Shown: piece after piece, positions 62,316 through 64,000 of the stretch
Position numbering within the stretch: position 1 is the stretch's first letter
Layout: every line of letters starts with the position of its first letter
DNA from: Qipengyuania huizhouensis
GTDB lineage: Bacteria; Pseudomonadota; Alphaproteobacteria; Sphingomonadales; Sphingomonadaceae
Direction: 5' to 3'
NCBI RefSeq assembly: GCF_019711635.1
Contig: NZ_JAIGNT010000002.1
Span: 62,001-126,000 of the forward strand
Length of the DNA: 64,000 nucleotides
Made by a program: the position numbers and the translations under genes
The notes under the pieces: model-generated
What the model saw: the letters and a program-made list of their open reading frames with translations, nothing else
Databases searched by the model: none
What the model was told of the DNA's origin: nothing

Positions 62316-63317
62316 TTAAAGGCTATGGTACTTGCGGTACCACTCGACGAAGCGGGGAATGCCCTGTTCGATTGACGTGGTCGGCTGGTAGCCGATGTCG
62401 CGCTGGATAGCGTCGATGTCGGCATAGGTCTTCTCGACGTCGCCCGGCTGCATCGGGAGGAACTCTATCTCCGCCTTCCTGCCACAAGCCTCTTCGATCA
62501 GTTCGATGACGCGAGTCAGCTTTTCACTGCGGTGATTGCCGATGTTGTAAAGCGCGTGGGATTTGACGCTTCCACCTGCCTTTTCCGTGCCATCATCGAC
62601 CGGCGGGCTATCGAGGCAGGCGACTACGCCATTCACGATGTCGTCGATAAAGGTGAAGTCTCGCCACATTTCGCCGTTGTTGAAGACCTTTATGGCTCGT
62701 CCGGCAAGGATTGCATCGGTGAAAAGCCAAAGCGCCATGTCCGGACGGCCCCAAGGTCCGTAGACGGTAAAGAAGCGCAGGCCTGTGAGCGAAATGCGAT
62801 AGAGATGGGCGTAAGTCTCGCTCATGAGTTCGTCGGCGCGCTTCGTCGCTGCGTAGAGCGAGACGGGATGGTCGGCGCGGTCTTCCACCGCGAAAGGCAG
62901 CGTTTCGTTGCCACCATAGACGCTCGAAGAACTGGCATAGACCATATGGCCGATCGTGCGGTGCCGTGCCACCTCGAGCAGGTTGAGATGGCCCATCAGG
63001 TTGGCTTCGACATAGGCGCGAGGGTTTTCGAGGCTATAGCGTACACCGGCCTGCGCGCCGAGATGGACGATGCTGTCGAAAGTCTCGACTTCAAGCGCTG
63101 CTGAGAGCATCTCCCAGTCGGAAAAGTCGATATGTTTGAAGGCAAATCGTCCCTGCGCGCCCGCCTCTACATTCGCGAGGCGATCTTTCTTCAGCGAGAC
63201 CGGATAATACTCGTTGAGACTGTCGATACCCAGAACCTCGTCACCTCGCGCGCATAGGCGTTCGGCCACCGCCGCGCCGATGAAGCCTGCCGCTCCGGTG
63301 ACGAGTACCCTTGCCAA
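62316..63317 (-). CDS. NAD-dependent epimerase, UDP-glucuronate 4-epimerase-like
   Basis: 333 residues, extended SDR. TGAAGFIGAAVAERL binds NAD. SLNEYYPVSLKKDRL, with GIDSLNEYY, is typical of UDP-glucuronate epimerases, and the catalytic YAATKRADELM follows. It interconverts UDP-glucuronate and UDP-galacturonate or a related sugar. Its start is 1 bp after the fabI gene end on the same strand. Confidence 0.9.
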   Translation of the reverse strand: MARVLVTGAAGFIGAAVAERLCARGDEVLGIDSLNEYYPVSLKKDRLANVEAGAQGRFAFKHIDFSDWEMLSAALEVETFDSIVHLGAQAGVRYSLENPRAYVEANLMGHLNLLEVARHRTIGHMVYASSSSVYGGNETLPFAVEDRADHPVSLYAATKRADELMSETYAHLYRISLTGLRFFTVYGPWGRPDMALWLFTDAILAGRAIKVFNNGEMWRDFTFIDDIVNGVVACLDSPPVDDGTEKAGGSVKSHALYNIGNHRSEKLTRVIELIEEACGRKAEIEFLPMQPGDVEKTYADIDAIQRDIGYQPTTSIEQGIPRFVEWYRKYHSL

Positions 63318-63318
63318 G

Positions 63319-64000
63319 TCAGTTCTTGTCGAGCGCGATGTCGGGCGCGTCTTCCTGTTTCATGCCTACAACGTGATAGCCGGCATCGACGTGATGCGTC
63401 TCGCCCGTCACACCCGAAGATAGGTCGGAAAGGAGGTATAGGCCGGAGCCACCCACGTCCTCGATTGTGACGTTCCGGCGGAGCGGCGAGTTATACTCGT
63501 TCCACTTGAGGATATAACGGAAGTCGCCGATCCCGCTCGCGGCCAATGTCTTGATCGGACCGGCGCTGATTGCGTTCACCCGGATGTTCTCGGGGCCGAG
63601 ATCGTTGGCGAGATACTGCACGCTCGTCTCCAGCGCCGCCTTGGCAACGCCCATGACGTTGTAATGCGGGATGACTTTTTCCGCGCCGTAGTAGGTCAGC
63701 GTAAGGATGCTACCGCCATCGGTCATCATCTCGCGCGCCCGCTTGGCGACTGCGACCAGCGAGTAAGCGGAGATGTTCATCGTCATCAGGAAATTGTCGA
63801 GACTGGTGTCGACATATTTCCCGCGCAGTTCACTCTTGTCCGAAAAGCCGATGGCGTGAACCACGAAATCGATCGTGTTCCAGCGCTGTTTCAGCGTGTC
63901 GAATGCGCGATCAAGCGCTTTCATGTCCGAAACATCGCACTCGAAGGTAAAGTCGCTGCCAAGCTGCTCGGCCAGCGGCCCAACGCGCTTTTTCAGCGCT
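63319..64000 (-). CDS. fabI: Enoyl-[acyl-carrier-protein] reductase FabI (5' end outside the window)
   Basis: The frame is open to the right edge; 227 residues are visible. VVHAIGFSDKSELRGKYVDTS is the FabI NAD-site strand, with the catalytic YYGAEKVIPHYNVMGVAKAAL (Tyr-x6-Lys) and LTYYGAEKV. The C-terminus ends in TGETHHVDAGYHVVGM as in FabI. It reduces enoyl-ACP in fatty-acid elongation and is the triclosan target class. The next leftward gene is the epimerase. Confidence 0.93.
   Translation of the reverse strand, partial: ALKKRVGPLAEQLGSDFTFECDVSDMKALDRAFDTLKQRWNTIDFVVHAIGFSDKSELRGKYVDTSLDNFLMTMNISAYSLVAVAKRAREMMTDGGSILTLTYYGAEKVIPHYNVMGVAKAALETSVQYLANDLGPENIRVNAISAGPIKTLAASGIGDFRYILKWNEYNSPLRRNVTIEDVGGSGLYLLSDLSSGVTGETHHVDAGYHVVGMKQEDAPDIALDKN

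Overview
The window is high-GC core chromosome from an alphaproteobacterium, most likely Sphingomonadales close to Erythrobacteraceae. This rests on gene content and order: a hemE-hemJ-rho block, mnmE-mnmG-rsmG-parA-parB, a PopZ-like DUF2497 protein, a TrcR (DUF1013) regulator, an Mg-type ALA dehydratase and long-form Hpf. I see no rRNA, tRNA, insertion sequence, prophage, CRISPR array or defence island.

The main point of interest is the probable chromosomal replication origin. The gap of about 316 bp between the PEP synthetase regulator gene (DUF299) and hemE (12403-12718) has the position of the Caulobacter origin. It holds DnaA-box-like sites, three GGGATAA repeats, seven GANTC (CcrM-type) sites, a near-consensus CtrA-type site and an AT-rich tract. 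Genes on its left run leftward and genes on its right begin rightward, so transcription is co-directional with divergent replication. A parABS centromere lies 7-11 kb to the right, with four parS copies in and between mnmE, mnmG and rsmG, followed by parA and parB. A PopZ-like polar organiser gene lies 11 kb to the left.

Region by region. 1-6.4 kb: partial TolC, PopZ-like protein, S9 peptidase, 2Fe-2S ferredoxin-like protein, CBS protein, ErpA and exonuclease III. 6.4-12.4 kb, minus strand: cell-wall hydrolase, DUF1491, thioesterase, Hpf, dnaQ, coaE, aroE, maf and ppsR. 12.7-24.8 kb: hemE, hemJ, rho, an interrupting block (NTPase, NTF2-like, FMN glutamate-synthase-like, dienelactone hydrolase), then mnmE to parB. 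24.8-32 kb: free Met-sulfoxide reductase, sorbosone-dehydrogenase-like protein, acyl-CoA dehydrogenase, TsaC, two lipoproteins, CarD and FdxA. 32-44.5 kb: S4 protein, SUV3-like helicase, M23 peptidase, hemB, two tandem GNATs, gamma-carbonic anhydrase, ATP-dependent ligase with its exonuclease, and a NatAB-type ABC exporter. 44.6-53 kb: clpA, DUF1192, quinone oxidoreductase, an LpxH-like phosphoesterase with a glycosyltransferase, TrcR and acyl-CoA synthetase. 53-64 kb: bactofilin with an M23 peptidase, nadD-rsfS-rlmH-envC-ctpA, dsbB-coq7, a secreted hypothetical, wecB, a UDP-sugar epimerase and partial fabI.

Most genes are housekeeping genes in tightly packed operons, with 4-bp or 8-bp stop/start overlaps and many GTG and TTG starts. 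No undescribed multi-gene system is evident. The most useful leads are the origin architecture, an apparent non-AUG (ATC or ATT) start for ppsR at its edge, parS sites embedded in coding sequence, and a 394-bp gap without a gene upstream of carD.
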